From Lachnospiraceae bacterium UBA7196 (GTDB lineage: Bacteria > Bacillota > Clostridia > Lachnospirales > Lachnospiraceae): DNA of 64,000 nucleotides. Under the pieces are notes generated by a model, which saw nothing but the letters and a program-made list of their open reading frames with translations, searched no databases and was not told where the DNA came from. The translations under genes were made by a program, and so were the position numbers. Shown in pieces: positions 25,003-33,104 of the stretch; positions within the stretch are counted from its first letter, which is position 1; every line of letters begins with the position of its first letter. Where the stretch lies: NCBI GenBank assembly GCA_002490835.1, contig DKUU01000033.1, positions 1-64,000 of the forward strand, read 5' to 3'.

Positions 25003-25797
25003 ATGGAAGAAAAATATCTCATCTGCGAGGACTCTCTGGAGGGAATCTTTACGGGCATCTATGATGCCTACGCCCTGCGGGAGGGGCATGAACACGTTCA
25101 TCTGCAGGTCGGGGAGGAGGAAAATCTGCGTTTATTTGCAGCGTATGTGCATATTGTTCCCGATCCTGTCAAAACTGATAAGGTAGCGAGGACGCTTAAG
25201 ACAAGGCTGGGAGAGCATGTTTATCATTCGCTCTGCCGGGCGGCGGCTTCCTGTTATTCCGATAAGGGCGAGGCGGTCTATCGGACGGTGGTGGATGCCC
25301 TCACGGCAGGAAGCGGCAGGCGGGTGATGGAAAATGTTCGCAATCCCCATGTAGCGAGGTGCTTTGAGCTGGCACGGTATACGGCCAATGAGGCGCATTA
25401 TGAGATCGAGTTCATCCGTTTTCAGGAGCTTGCGGCGACTAACGGGGCAGGAGGCAGCGTCCTCTTTGCGAAGATCGGACCGAAAAATAATGTGGTGCCT
25501 TTTGTGATGCCGCATTTTGCGGACAGACTGAGTATCGAAAACTTCATGGTCTACGACGAGAAGCGGAAGCTTTTCGGCGTGCATCCCGCCGGAGAAGAAT
25601 GGTATCTGGTGACAACGGAGACGGATTTTTTGCCGGAAGAAGCGGCATGGTCGGCCAAGGAACAGGAATATCAGGAACTGTTTCGCGCGTTCCATCGCAC
25701 GATCGCGATCAAAAGCCGGGAAAACAGAAAATTGCAGAGACAGATGTGCGCTTACCGTTACCAAGATTACATGGTGGAATTTGAGCAAAAGAGATAA
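25003..25797 (+). CDS. Partner DNA-metabolism protein of the radical-SAM enzyme (DUF4130-type)
   Basis: The protein has 264 residues and starts 3 bp after the radical-SAM stop. It matches the TIGR03915/DUF4130 family, which is almost always encoded next to the radical-SAM protein above and is sometimes fused to a uracil-DNA glycosylase-like domain. Visible hallmarks are YLICEDSLEGIFTGIYDAY at the N-terminus, ARCFELARYTANEAHYEIEFIRF in the middle, and the C-terminal DFLPEEAAWSAKEQEYQELFRAFHRTIAIKSREN with RNRKLQRQM-like basic residues and a YRYQDYMVEF end. I infer that the two proteins act together on DNA. The chemistry is unknown. Confidence 0.87.
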   Translation: MEEKYLICEDSLEGIFTGIYDAYALREGHEHVHLQVGEEENLRLFAAYVHIVPDPVKTDKVARTLKTRLGEHVYHSLCRAAASCYSDKGEAVYRTVVDALTAGSGRRVMENVRNPHVARCFELARYTANEAHYEIEFIRFQELAATNGAGGSVLFAKIGPKNNVVPFVMPHFADRLSIENFMVYDEKRKLFGVHPAGEEWYLVTTETDFLPEEAAWSAKEQEYQELFRAFHRTIAIKSRENRKLQRQMCAYRYQDYMVEFEQKR

Positions 25798-25941
25798 AAT
25801 GCAGGCTTGCAGAGGCGGATGAAAGAGAGATAATAGGCAGTTTTCACAAAAAAATATTTGAAGTTCAAATTAATTATGTAAAATTATGCAATTTGCCTAA
25901 AATAGGCCGAATTTGTATCGTATTGGGAACAAAATTACCCC

Positions 25942-25969
25942 TTTACAAATGAAAAGAATGATGTATAAT
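25942..25969 (+). promoter_or_regulatory. Promoter of the HPr-like gene
   Basis: TTTACA (25942-25947), 16 bp, TATAAT (25964-25969). A class I element lies in the resulting 5' leader. Confidence 0.65.
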
Positions 25970-26008
25970 CTATTCAAATGAGGAGCAAGAAAACGTTTTT
26001 CTATGTTG

Positions 26009-26070
26009 ATTGAAAATTAAAATTTTCAATCGCGAGATTTGTACCTGCGCGCTGCTTGGTACAAACTCGG
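26009..26070. repeat. Class I intergenic element, copy c
   Basis: Hairpin A: ATTGAAAATT with AATTTTCAAT (26009-26030). Hairpin B: CGAG (26033-26036), bulged A, TTTGTACC, a 12-nt loop, GGTACAAA, CTCG (26066-26069), then G. It lies in the leader of the HPr-like gene, 35 bp before its start. Confidence 0.85.
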
Positions 26071-26104
26071 TTATGTGCAAGAGCGGCGTAGAAATGAGGT
26101 GACT

Positions 26105-26329
26105 ATGCAACACAAAATCAAATTGAGACCGGATGAAGTAAAGGACTTTGTCTCCGCTGCGACAAGATGTGACTGCGACGTGGATATTTCCTACAACAGC
26201 TTTATCGTGGATGCGAAATCCATCATAGGCGTTCTGGGACTGAATTTCAATCAGATTTTAACCGTTGCGTACAACGGCTACGACGCAGACTTTGAGAGAC
26301 ATCTCAGGAAATGGGCAGTAGCGGTATAG
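26105..26329 (+). CDS. HPr-like (Crh-like) protein lacking the phospho-accepting histidine
   Basis: The protein has 74 residues from ATG 26105, chosen because GAGGTGA lies upstream; longer frames run into the structured leader. The segment DVDISYNSFIVDAKSIIGVLGL aligns with the HPr region around regulatory Ser46 (KSIMGVMSL type), with Ser39 in the equivalent place. The IHARPA active-site loop with His15 is missing. By analogy to Crh of Bacillus, such a protein could act only in HPr-kinase signalling for catabolite control and not in PEP-dependent sugar phosphorylation. A strong terminator follows, so it is monocistronic. Confidence 0.78.
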   Translation: MQHKIKLRPDEVKDFVSAATRCDCDVDISYNSFIVDAKSIIGVLGLNFNQILTVAYNGYDADFERHLRKWAVAV

Positions 26330-26350
26330 AGTTCGGTCTAAACAGGCACA

Positions 26351-26406
26351 TTGACTCCCTATATAAGATAACGTAAGATTATCTTATGTGGGGAGTCAAT
26401 TTTTTT
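26351..26406 (+). terminator. Terminator of the HPr-like gene
   Basis: A long hairpin with outer arms TTGACTCC and GGAGTCAA and inner arms ATAAGATAA and TTATCTTAT is followed by TTTTTTT. Confidence 0.92.
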
Positions 26407-26407
26407 C

Positions 26408-26531
26408 GCGTATAAGCAGAGTCGGAAGCGTATACATACAGATCACATGCTTGCATGATGAGCTGTGTGTATGCGCTTACGGCGAGCAACGCGAACGAGA
26501 AATACGAAGTATTTCGAGTCTGCTTATACGC
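26408..26531. repeat. Class III structured element, full copy upstream of the helicase gene
   Basis: The outer stem GCGTATAAGCAGA (26408-26420) pairs with TCTGCTTATACGC (26519-26531). Inner stem 1: AAGCGTATACATACAG (26426-26441) with CTGTGTGTATGCGCTT (26463-26478), topped by CATGC-TT-GCATG. Inner stem 2: GAAATAC-GAA-GTATTTC (26499-26515). It ends 20 bp before the helicase start codon. The right half recurs at 31232. Confidence 0.8.
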
Positions 26532-26550
26532 ATTTCTAAGGAGTAATAAC

Positions 26551-29043
26551 ATGGAAGTACGCATTTCCGTGCGGAGTCTGGTGGAATTTATCCTGCGCTC
26601 CGGCGATATCGACAATCGAAAAGCGGCGTCCGCCGGAGACGCGATGCAGGAGGGCGGGCGCATCCACCGCATGATCCAGAGACGGATGGGGCCGGAATAT
26701 CGCGCGGAAGTAGCGCTGCGCTATGTTTTTGATGCGGGAGAATACGAGATCATTGTGGAGGGTCGCGCGGACGGCATTATCACCGAAACCATCAGGGAAG
26801 CCTTACCGCAGCCGGCGATCGGGGAGAAAGCAGACGGTGATGAGGCACGCCTGACCGTGACGCCGGGGCAGGAGCAGACGATACAGAAGGTCACGGTGAC
26901 CATAGACGAGATCAAGGGAACCTACCATGATTTAAAAAAGATGAAGGGTCCCGTGCCCGTGCATCTGGCGCAGGCCAAATGCTACGCCTATATCTATGCC
27001 AACCAGAACGGCCTTTCGGACATCCGCGTGCGTATGACTTACTGCCACATGGAGACGGAGGAGATCCGGTACTTTCATGAGGAGTATACCTACATAGAAT
27101 TGAAAAACTGGTTTGAGGATGTGATGGGGCAGTACCGCAAGTGGGCGGACTATAGTTTCCGGTGGCAGCAAAAGCGGCAGGCGTCCATCAAGGAACTGGA
27201 ATTTCCCTTTGCCTACAGGGAAGGGCAGAAGGAACTTGCGGCGGATGTTTACCGCACGATCTACCATAAGAGAAAGCTCTTTATCGAGGCGCCGACAGGG
27301 GTGGGCAAGACGATCTCCACGGTGTTTCCCGCGGTGAAGGCGATGGGAGAGGGACTTTGTGAAAAGATATTCTACCTCACAGCCAAGACCATCACCCGCA
27401 CGGTGGCGGACGATACCATATCCCTTTTGCGGGAGCGGGGGCTGCAGTTAAAGAGCGTCATATTGACCGCTAAGGACAAAATCTGTTTTCTGGAGGAAAC
27501 GGCCTGTAATCCGGTGTCCTGCCCTTATGCAAAGGGACATTACGACAGAATCAACGAGGCGATGTACGATCTGTTGACTCATGTGGACAATTATACCAGA
27601 GAGGCGATCGAGGCCTATGCCGAAAAGTATCAGGTCTGCCCCTTCGAGTTTTGTCTGGATATGAGTTTGTTTGCCGACGCGGTTATCTGCGACTATAATT
27701 ATCTCTTCGATCCGCATGTCTATCTGCGACGTTTCTTTACGGAAGGGGTGCGGGGCGAGTATGTCTTTCTGGTGGATGAGGCGCACAATCTGGTAGAGCG
27801 GGGCAGGGATATGTACAGCGCCGTGCTGTGCAAAGAGGATTTTTTGGAGCTCAAAAAGACGGTAAAGCCCTATGACGAGCGGATCGCCAAAAATCTCGAT
27901 AAGTGCAATAAGGAACTGCTGGCGTTAAAAAGAGAGTGCGAAGGCTGCCGCGTGGAGCATTCCATCGAGGGACTGGTGCGTAACTTGACGCGGCTCAGTG
28001 CGGCCATTGAGGATCATTTGGAAGATCGGGAGGATAGTCCCGTGCGGGAGGAGATCCTGACCTTCTATTTTGAGGTGTCTCATTTTCTGGAAATGTACGA
28101 GCTGATGGATGACAGTTATGTCACTTACTCGGAGATGCGCGACGATGGCAGTTTTATCGTGAAGCTTTTCTGCGTGAATCCGGCAGGCAATCTGAAAAAC
28201 TGTATGATGCGGGGCAGGAGTACGATCCTGTTTTCCGCGACTCTGCTGCCGATCCAGTATTATAAGACCCTTTTGGGCACGGAGGAGGGCGATTATGAAG
28301 TTTATGCCAAGTCAGTTTTCCGGCCGGATAAGCTGGGGCTTTATATCGGCAGCGACGTGACCAGCCGTTATACCCGCAGGAGCGACGCGGAATATTACCG
28401 TATCGCTTCCTATCTGCATCAGGTGATCGATAAACGGCAGGGGAATTATATGGTCTTTTTTCCGTCCCATGCCTTTTTACAGAAAGTCTACGATATTTAT
28501 CAGGCGCAGTTCAACAAAGCGGGAGAAGTGGAATGTGTCCTGCAGCAGGCCCATATGAACGAGGAGGCCAGAGAGGCCTTCCTCAACCGTTTTCTCGGGA
28601 ATGAGGACTGCGATCTGCAAAGCCTGATCGGCATGGAGATCGAGGTGGAGGAGGAGAGGAGCCTTTTAGGCTTTTGTGTGATGGGCGGTATTTTCAGCGA
28701 GGGTATTGACCTAAAGAACGACAGCCTGATCGGTGCGTTCATCGTGGGAACGGGACTTCCGCAGGTCTGTAACGAGAGGGAACTTCTGCGGCAGTATTTT
28801 GACGGCTGGGGGGAGAACGGCTTCGACTATGCTTACCGCTATCCGGGTATGAATAAGGTGCTGCAGGCGGCGGGCAGGGTGATCCGCACCGAAAATGATT
28901 TCGGTATCGCGGTCTTGCTTGATGAGCGTTTTCTGTCACCGGCATATGGAAGGCTTTTTCCAAGAGAATGGCAGGAATGGCAGGCTGTAACAGTTGACCA
29001 GATAGGTCGAAAAGTGGAGAGATTTTGGGATGAGTGGCTGTAA
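26551..29043 (+). CDS. DinG/Rad3-type Fe-S DNA helicase with N-terminal PD-(D/E)XK nuclease-like domain
   Basis: The protein has 830 residues from ATG 26551, which has AAGGAG 8 bp upstream; an in-frame extension to 26455 lies in the structured element. Residues about 50-215 look like a RecB/Cas4-type nuclease fold: EGRADGI (Asp), TIDEIKGT (Glu-x-Lys) and HLAQAKCYAYIYA (Q-x6-Y helix). The helicase starts with a Q-motif-like segment and Walker A APTGVGKT, has four cysteines around an XPD-type Fe-S cluster (CFLEETAC, SCPY, CPFEFC), DEAH in FLVDEAHNL, and C-terminal motifs V-VI (GIDLKND, QAAGRVIRTENDFG). It is predicted to unwind 5'-tailed DNA during repair. An adjacent operon partner is not evident. 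Confidence 0.87.
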   Translation: MEVRISVRSLVEFILRSGDIDNRKAASAGDAMQEGGRIHRMIQRRMGPEYRAEVALRYVFDAGEYEIIVEGRADGIITETIREALPQPAIGEKADGDEARLTVTPGQEQTIQKVTVTIDEIKGTYHDLKKMKGPVPVHLAQAKCYAYIYANQNGLSDIRVRMTYCHMETEEIRYFHEEYTYIELKNWFEDVMGQYRKWADYSFRWQQKRQASIKELEFPFAYREGQKELAADVYRTIYHKRKLFIEAPTGVGKTISTVFPAVKAMGEGLCEKIFYLTAKTITRTVADDTISLLRERGLQLKSVILTAKDKICFLEETACNPVSCPYAKGHYDRINEAMYDLLTHVDNYTREAIEAYAEKYQVCPFEFCLDMSLFADAVICDYNYLFDPHVYLRRFFTEGVRGEYVFLVDEAHNLVERGRDMYSAVLCKEDFLELKKTVKPYDERIAKNLDKCNKELLALKRECEGCRVEHSIEGLVRNLTRLSAAIEDHLEDREDSPVREEILTFYFEVSHFLEMYELMDDSYVTYSEMRDDGSFIVKLFCVNPAGNLKNCMMRGRSTILFSATLLPIQYYKTLLGTEEGDYEVYAKSVFRPDKLGLYIGSDVTSRYTRRSDAEYYRIASYLHQVIDKRQGNYMVFFPSHAFLQKVYDIYQAQFNKAGEVECVLQQAHMNEEAREAFLNRFLGNEDCDLQSLIGMEIEVEEERSLLGFCVMGGIFSEGIDLKNDSLIGAFIVGTGLPQVCNERELLRQYFDGWGENGFDYAYRYPGMNKVLQAAGRVIRTENDFGIAVLLDERFLSPAYGRLFPREWQEWQAVTVDQIGRKVERFWDEWL

Positions 29044-29269
29044 AAAGCGCATTTTTACGGGAGACTTAATGAGTCAATGGAAAAACAGGCTCACTGCCGA
29101 CCCGAGGGAAGCGGCGGCAGGATTGACCCCACGCGTCAAGAGACAAAATATGATTGACTCTTCTAAAACAGGATACGACAAGATCAGTCAATTCTTTTCG
29201 GGCAAAGAATCCCCTTTCGACAAAATGATGATAGAAAATACCGAAAATGACAGACAAATGGAACAGTAA
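29030..29269 (+). CDS. Small hypothetical protein overlapping the helicase end
   Basis: The ORF has 79 codons with ATG 29030, overlapping the helicase stop by 14 bp; a second ATG at 29069 would give 66 residues. The sequence is charged, without membrane segments or recognisable motifs. No good ribosome site is seen for either start. It may be real by translational coupling or may be chance. The 280 bp after it are AT-rich with no other gene apart from the amylase promoter. Confidence 0.3.
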   Translation: MSGCKKRIFTGDLMSQWKNRLTADPREAAAGLTPRVKRQNMIDSSKTGYDKISQFFSGKESPFDKMMIENTENDRQMEQ

Positions 29270-29469
29270 TCACACAACAATCGACAGGATGTGACGAGGT
29301 TGTCAATGTGGATAACTATGTGGAAATTGAGGATTTCTCGACGGTTCCGGGGGTGTTTTTCAAAAAATAGACAGCAAATTTTGTGGAAAAGTCGATACAC
29401 GGATTTTAGTTTAAAAAAAGAAAACCTATTCGGTCAATTCTTGACGACGAATGATTTTGGCTAAGGGAT

Positions 29470-29499
29470 TTGACGCAGGATGGCAATTAGTGGTATACT
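29470..29499 (+). promoter_or_regulatory. Promoter of the GH13 amylase gene
   Basis: TTGACG (29470-29475), 18 bp, TATACT (29494-29499), about 55 bp upstream of the start codon. Confidence 0.65.
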
Positions 29500-29553
29500 T
29501 GTCCTTGGTAAACTACAAGATATAGAAAATGCTCCGATAAGGAGGTAATGAAA

Positions 29554-30864
29554 ATGTGGGCTTTTGAGAGTGTATTTTATCAGATCTATCCGCTGGGGTT
29601 CTGCGGCGCGCCTTTTGAGAATGACGGGATACTGACGCACAGGATCCTCAAAGTGAACGATTGGATTCCTCATATGAAGAAACTGGGGATTAACGCTATT
29701 TATTTTTCGCCGGTCTTTGAGTCGGATACGCATGGCTATAATACGAGGGATTACCATACCATCGACTGCAGGCTGGGAACGAATGAGGATTTTAAGGAAG
29801 TCTGCGATAAGCTGCACGAGAACGGCATCAAGGTGGTGCTGGACGGCGTATTCAACCATGTGGGCAGGGGCTTCTGGGCTTTTCAGGATGTGTTGAAAAA
29901 TAGGGAAAATTCCCCTTATCTTTCATGGTTTAATATCAACCTCGGAGGAAACTCGAATTACAACGACGGCCTCTGGTACGAGGGCTGGGAAGGCAATTAC
30001 GATCTGGTCAAGCTGAATCTGCGGCACGGAGATGTGATTAATCACATTTTGGACAGCGTGAAAGGCTGGGTGGAGGAATTTGACATCGACGGGCTGCGTC
30101 TCGATGTGGCTTACTGCCTCGATCATGATTTTGTCAGAAGACTCCGGAGCTTTACGGACGGCTTAAAGCCTGACTTTTATTTGTTAGGAGAGATGCTGCA
30201 CGGCGATTATAACCAGATGGTCAACGACCAGATGCTGCACTCCTCCACGAATTACGAGTGCTATAAAGGACTGTTCTCCAGCTTTAACAGCATGAATATG
30301 TTTGAGATCAACCATTCTCTGCTCAGGCAGTTCGGTCCGGAGAACTGGTGTCTCTACCGCGGCAAGCATCTGCTTTCCTTTGTGGATAATCACGATGTGA
30401 GCCGTATCGCCAGCAACCTGACCAATGAGAAGCATCTGCCGCTCATTTACGCGCTGTGCTTCGGTATGCCGGGCATTCCCTGTGTGTACTACGGCAGCGA
30501 GTGGGGGGCAAAGGCCAATAAGAGCGAGGGAGATCCCGCGCTGCGTGCCTGCTTTGAGGAGCCGGTGTGGAATGAGCTTGCAGAGTGGATCAGTAAGCTC
30601 GCGGAGGCGAAAAAGGGTTCCAAGGCGCTTAACTATGGCGCTTTTAAGTCTGTGGTGCTGACCAACAAACAGTGCATTTTTGAGAGAAAGTGTGACGACG
30701 AGAGAGTGCTTGTAGCGATCAATGCGGACGGGGAGGACTACACCGCCCACTTTGACGCGGGCTGCGGCATGGCAGTCGATCTCATCACCGGTGAGGACCA
30801 TGATTTCGGCGGCGGCAGCACCCTGCCCGCCTACAGCGCGTATTTCTGGCGCATGGAAAATTGA
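29554..30864 (+). CDS. GH13 alpha-amylase family glycoside hydrolase, cytoplasmic
   Basis: The protein has 436 residues from ATG 29554, 8 bp after GGAGG (ATG 29548 is too close to it). There is no signal peptide, so it acts in the cytoplasm. The (beta/alpha)8 barrel shows the GH13 regions in order: VLDGVFNHVG (region I), DGLRLDVAYCLD with the catalytic nucleophile Asp (region II), LLGEMLHG with the acid/base Glu (region III), and FVDNHDVSRI with the transition-state Asp (region IV). The length and missing extra domains suggest a maltodextrin- or cyclomaltodextrin-degrading enzyme; exact specificity is open. The stop codon TGA lies within hairpin A of a class I element. Confidence 0.88.
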   Translation: MWAFESVFYQIYPLGFCGAPFENDGILTHRILKVNDWIPHMKKLGINAIYFSPVFESDTHGYNTRDYHTIDCRLGTNEDFKEVCDKLHENGIKVVLDGVFNHVGRGFWAFQDVLKNRENSPYLSWFNINLGGNSNYNDGLWYEGWEGNYDLVKLNLRHGDVINHILDSVKGWVEEFDIDGLRLDVAYCLDHDFVRRLRSFTDGLKPDFYLLGEMLHGDYNQMVNDQMLHSSTNYECYKGLFSSFNSMNMFEINHSLLRQFGPENWCLYRGKHLLSFVDNHDVSRIASNLTNEKHLPLIYALCFGMPGIPCVYYGSEWGAKANKSEGDPALRACFEEPVWNELAEWISKLAEAKKGSKALNYGAFKSVVLTNKQCIFERKCDDERVLVAINADGEDYTAHFDAGCGMAVDLITGEDHDFGGGSTLPAYSAYFWRMEN

Positions 30865-30901
30865 GCAAAGCTCAATCGCGAGATTCGCTTCGCGAACTCG
30901 G
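30860..30901. repeat. Class I intergenic element, copy d, overlapping the amylase stop codon
   Basis: Hairpin A: ATTGAGC-AAA-GCTCAAT (30860-30876), containing the TGA stop (30862-30864). Hairpin B: CGAG (30879-30882), bulged A, TTCGC, TTC loop, GCGAA, CTCGG (30897-30901). Confidence 0.87.
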
Positions 30902-30930
30902 ACGCGTGCCAAACGGTGCTAAAAAATATC

Positions 30931-30959
30931 TTGACAAAAGATGCGGCATGGATTAAGAT
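30931..30959 (+). promoter_or_regulatory. Consensus promoter of the 37-codon small gene
   Basis: TTGACA (30931-30936), 17 bp, TAAGAT (30954-30959), about 30 bp before the ribosome site. Confidence 0.85.
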
Positions 30960-30989
30960 AGCAAAAGTATCACATAAAATCAAAGGAAA

Positions 30990-31079
30990 GGAGGTAATCA
31001 CATGTTGAACAGTAAGTTTTATAAAATGGCCGATCATGGCAGGCAGACAAATAAAAATATATTACGTGAAATTACCTCC
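30990..31079 (+). promoter_or_regulatory. Shine-Dalgarno and internal anti-Shine-Dalgarno of the small gene
   Basis: GGAGGTAAT (30990-30998) is perfectly complementary to ATTACCTCC (31071-31079), with a further CAC/GTG helix after a 2-nt bulge. Pairing would hide the ribosome site and start codon inside a long-range hairpin. Confidence 0.65.
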
Positions 31080-31115
31080 GCATATAGGGGAATCGGCTGG
31101 GACAGGGGATGTTGA
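31002..31115 (+). CDS. 37-residue small protein, own transcription unit
   Basis: ATG 31002 follows AAAGGAGGTAATCAC, and the frame ends at TGA 31113-31115. The peptide begins MLNSKFYKM and ends GIGWDRGC; it is basic, has no membrane segment and carries one Cys as the last residue. A consensus promoter, an optimal ribosome site and a strong terminator frame it, which argues that it, or an RNA containing it, is expressed. An ABC exporter pair begins 170 bp downstream. It could be a small regulatory protein, an exported peptide or a dual-function RNA; I do not recognise a family. Confidence 0.6.
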   Translation: MLNSKFYKMADHGRQTNKNILREITSAYRGIGWDRGC

Positions 31116-31160
31116 CCTGATTAGTCGATTGATAGATATGCTGGTCTTTTAGACTATTTT

Positions 31161-31194
31161 AAAGGCTGTGGTAATTTTACCGCAGCCTTTTTTT
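31161..31194 (+). terminator. Terminator of the small gene
   Basis: AAAGGCTGTGGTAA (31161-31174) pairs with TTACCGCAGCCTTT (31177-31190), and a run of seven T residues overlaps the stem end (31188-31194). Confidence 0.9.
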
Positions 31195-31231
31195 ACTTTA
31201 TAGGAAAGTGCGACGGTGTAAATCATTTAAG

Positions 31232-31266
31232 GAGAATGCGAAGCATTTCGAGTCTGCTTATACGCG
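31232..31266. repeat. Class III element, right half only
   Basis: GAGAATGC-GAA-GCATTTCGAG is followed by TCTGCTTATACGC, identical to the outer-stem right arm at 26519-26531. The small hairpin has compensatory changes relative to the 26.4-kb copy. Its end lies 18 bp before the ABC exporter start, mirroring the position in front of the helicase gene. Confidence 0.75.
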
Positions 31267-31283
31267 GGGGACGGAGGTATATT

Positions 31284-33104
31284 ATGAAAAAGATATCAAG
31301 TTACATCTGGGAATACAGGCTCTCCTATCTGGGCGCTGTGCTGTCCCTGCTGATCGCGGTCACGCTCGACATGCTCTCGCCCAGACTGATGGCGCGGGTG
31401 GTGGACGAGGTCATCGTGGGCGGCAATGTCGAAAAACTCCCGATCCTGCTGCTGGGATTTCTGGGCATCGGTCTGGGAAGGTGTGTTTTTCAGTACACCA
31501 AGGAGTACACCTTTGACAAGAACGGCGCCAAGATATCAGGAAATATGCGGCGGGATCTGTTTCGTCATGTGCAGGGGCTGTCGGCGGATTTCTTTGACAG
31601 GACGAATACGGGCGAGCTGATGGCCCGCGTCAAGGAAGATGTGGACCGTATCTGGGACGCGCTGGGTTATGTCGGTATGCTGCTGATCGAGGTGATCTAC
31701 CATACGGGCATCACGCTGGCCAGCATGTACCTGCTCAACTGGCGCATGGCAATACTCCCTACGGCGGCAATGATCCTCTGCGGCTCCTTTGCCGTCATTA
31801 TGGAGAGAAAGCTGGGGCAGGTCTACGAGGACATCAGTGAGGAGAACGCGGCTTTAAACACGGTGGCGGAGGAGAACCTTGCGGGCGTGCGCACGGTGAA
31901 GGCGTTTGCCAGAGAAAAGTTTGAAATCGGCAAATTCCTCTCCCACAACAAGCGCTACTATGAGTTGAATATGCAGCAGTCGAAAGTTTTTGTGCGCTAC
32001 TACCCCTGCTTCACCGTGGTGACCAGAGTGCTGCCGCTATTGACCATATTGGTCGGCGGAAAACTCGTCATCGAGGGCGGGATGACATTGGGGGAACTGA
32101 CGGCCTTTGTAGAGTATTCCGGCAGCATTGTGTGGCCGATGGAGATGCTGGGCTGGCTGACGAACAGTTTCTCGGCGGCAGTGGCATCCAATAAAAAGAT
32201 CAAGAAACTTTACGGGGAAAAACCGACGGTAACTGAACTGACCGAACCGGTCAAATTGGAAAAAGTGCAGGGAAAAGTGTGTTTTGATCATGTTTCTTTC
32301 CATAAGGCGGACCAGCATGAGATTCTGCACGATATCTCCTTCACGGTGGAGGCGGGTAAGACGCTGGGCATCATGGGGGCGACCGGCGCGGGTAAGACTT
32401 CCATTGTGCAGCTATTACAGCGCATGTATGACGCCACCGGCGGCACGGTCTATCTGGATGATGTGGACATTCGGAAGCTGTCTTTAAAGCAGCTGCGCAC
32501 GAGTATCAGTTATGTGATGCAGGATGTCTTCCTCTTCTCCGATACCATTCAGGAGAATATCAAGCTGGGGAAGAAGGCATACATAGATTTCAAGACGGTC
32601 AGGCGGGCTTCCACACAGGCGCAGGCGAGCGAATTTATTGAGCGTATGGACGACCGGTATGACACGGTGATCGGCGAGCGGGGCGTGGGTCTTTCCGGCG
32701 GGCAGAAACAGCGGATCAGCATTGCCAGAGCACTGGCCAAAAAGGATCCCATTCTTGTGATGGATGACTCCACCTCGGCGCTGGATATGGAGACGGAGCA
32801 CCTGATCCAGCAGACCTTAAAGACGCTTGATAATACGACGAAGATCATTATTGCGCACCGGATCAGCGCGGTGCGCAGCGCGGACGAGATTCTGGTGCTG
32901 GCGGACGGCAGGGTCGCGGAGCGGGGCACGCACGAGACGTTGCTCGCAAAGCGGGGACTCTACTATGAGACGTACCTGTCCCAGTACGGGGAGGTTTCCA
33001 CGGCGGAGACGAGTGCAGAGACAGACAGCATGACGGATGCAGAAATACGGCAGCAACAGGAAAAGCAGACGGGAGGTGAGAGCAATGTCCTTCAATTCGT
33101 ATAA
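31284..33104 (+). CDS. ABC exporter half-transporter, degenerate catalytic subunit of second heterodimer
   Basis: The protein has 606 residues from ATG 31284, which has GGAGG upstream; the frame extends to 31236 only through the class III element. Six transmembrane helices (about 1-310) are followed by a nucleotide-binding domain with Walker A GATGAGKTS, a full LSGGQ signature, and Walker B ILVMDDSTS, where the catalytic Glu is Asp. The H-loop His is retained (IIAHRISAV), unlike the protein at 12297. It overlaps its partner by 20 bp, so they are translationally coupled. The substrate is unknown. Confidence 0.9.
   Translation: MKKISSYIWEYRLSYLGAVLSLLIAVTLDMLSPRLMARVVDEVIVGGNVEKLPILLLGFLGIGLGRCVFQYTKEYTFDKNGAKISGNMRRDLFRHVQGLSADFFDRTNTGELMARVKEDVDRIWDALGYVGMLLIEVIYHTGITLASMYLLNWRMAILPTAAMILCGSFAVIMERKLGQVYEDISEENAALNTVAEENLAGVRTVKAFAREKFEIGKFLSHNKRYYELNMQQSKVFVRYYPCFTVVTRVLPLLTILVGGKLVIEGGMTLGELTAFVEYSGSIVWPMEMLGWLTNSFSAAVASNKKIKKLYGEKPTVTELTEPVKLEKVQGKVCFDHVSFHKADQHEILHDISFTVEAGKTLGIMGATGAGKTSIVQLLQRMYDATGGTVYLDDVDIRKLSLKQLRTSISYVMQDVFLFSDTIQENIKLGKKAYIDFKTVRRASTQAQASEFIERMDDRYDTVIGERGVGLSGGQKQRISIARALAKKDPILVMDDSTSALDMETEHLIQQTLKTLDNTTKIIIAHRISAVRSADEILVLADGRVAERGTHETLLAKRGLYYETYLSQYGEVSTAETSAETDSMTDAEIRQQQEKQTGGESNVLQFV

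Noticed and set aside
26455..26550. N-terminal extension of the helicase by 32 codons
   Set aside because: The extension lies in the class III structured element, while ATG 26551 has a well-placed ribosome site and begins the nuclease-like fold.
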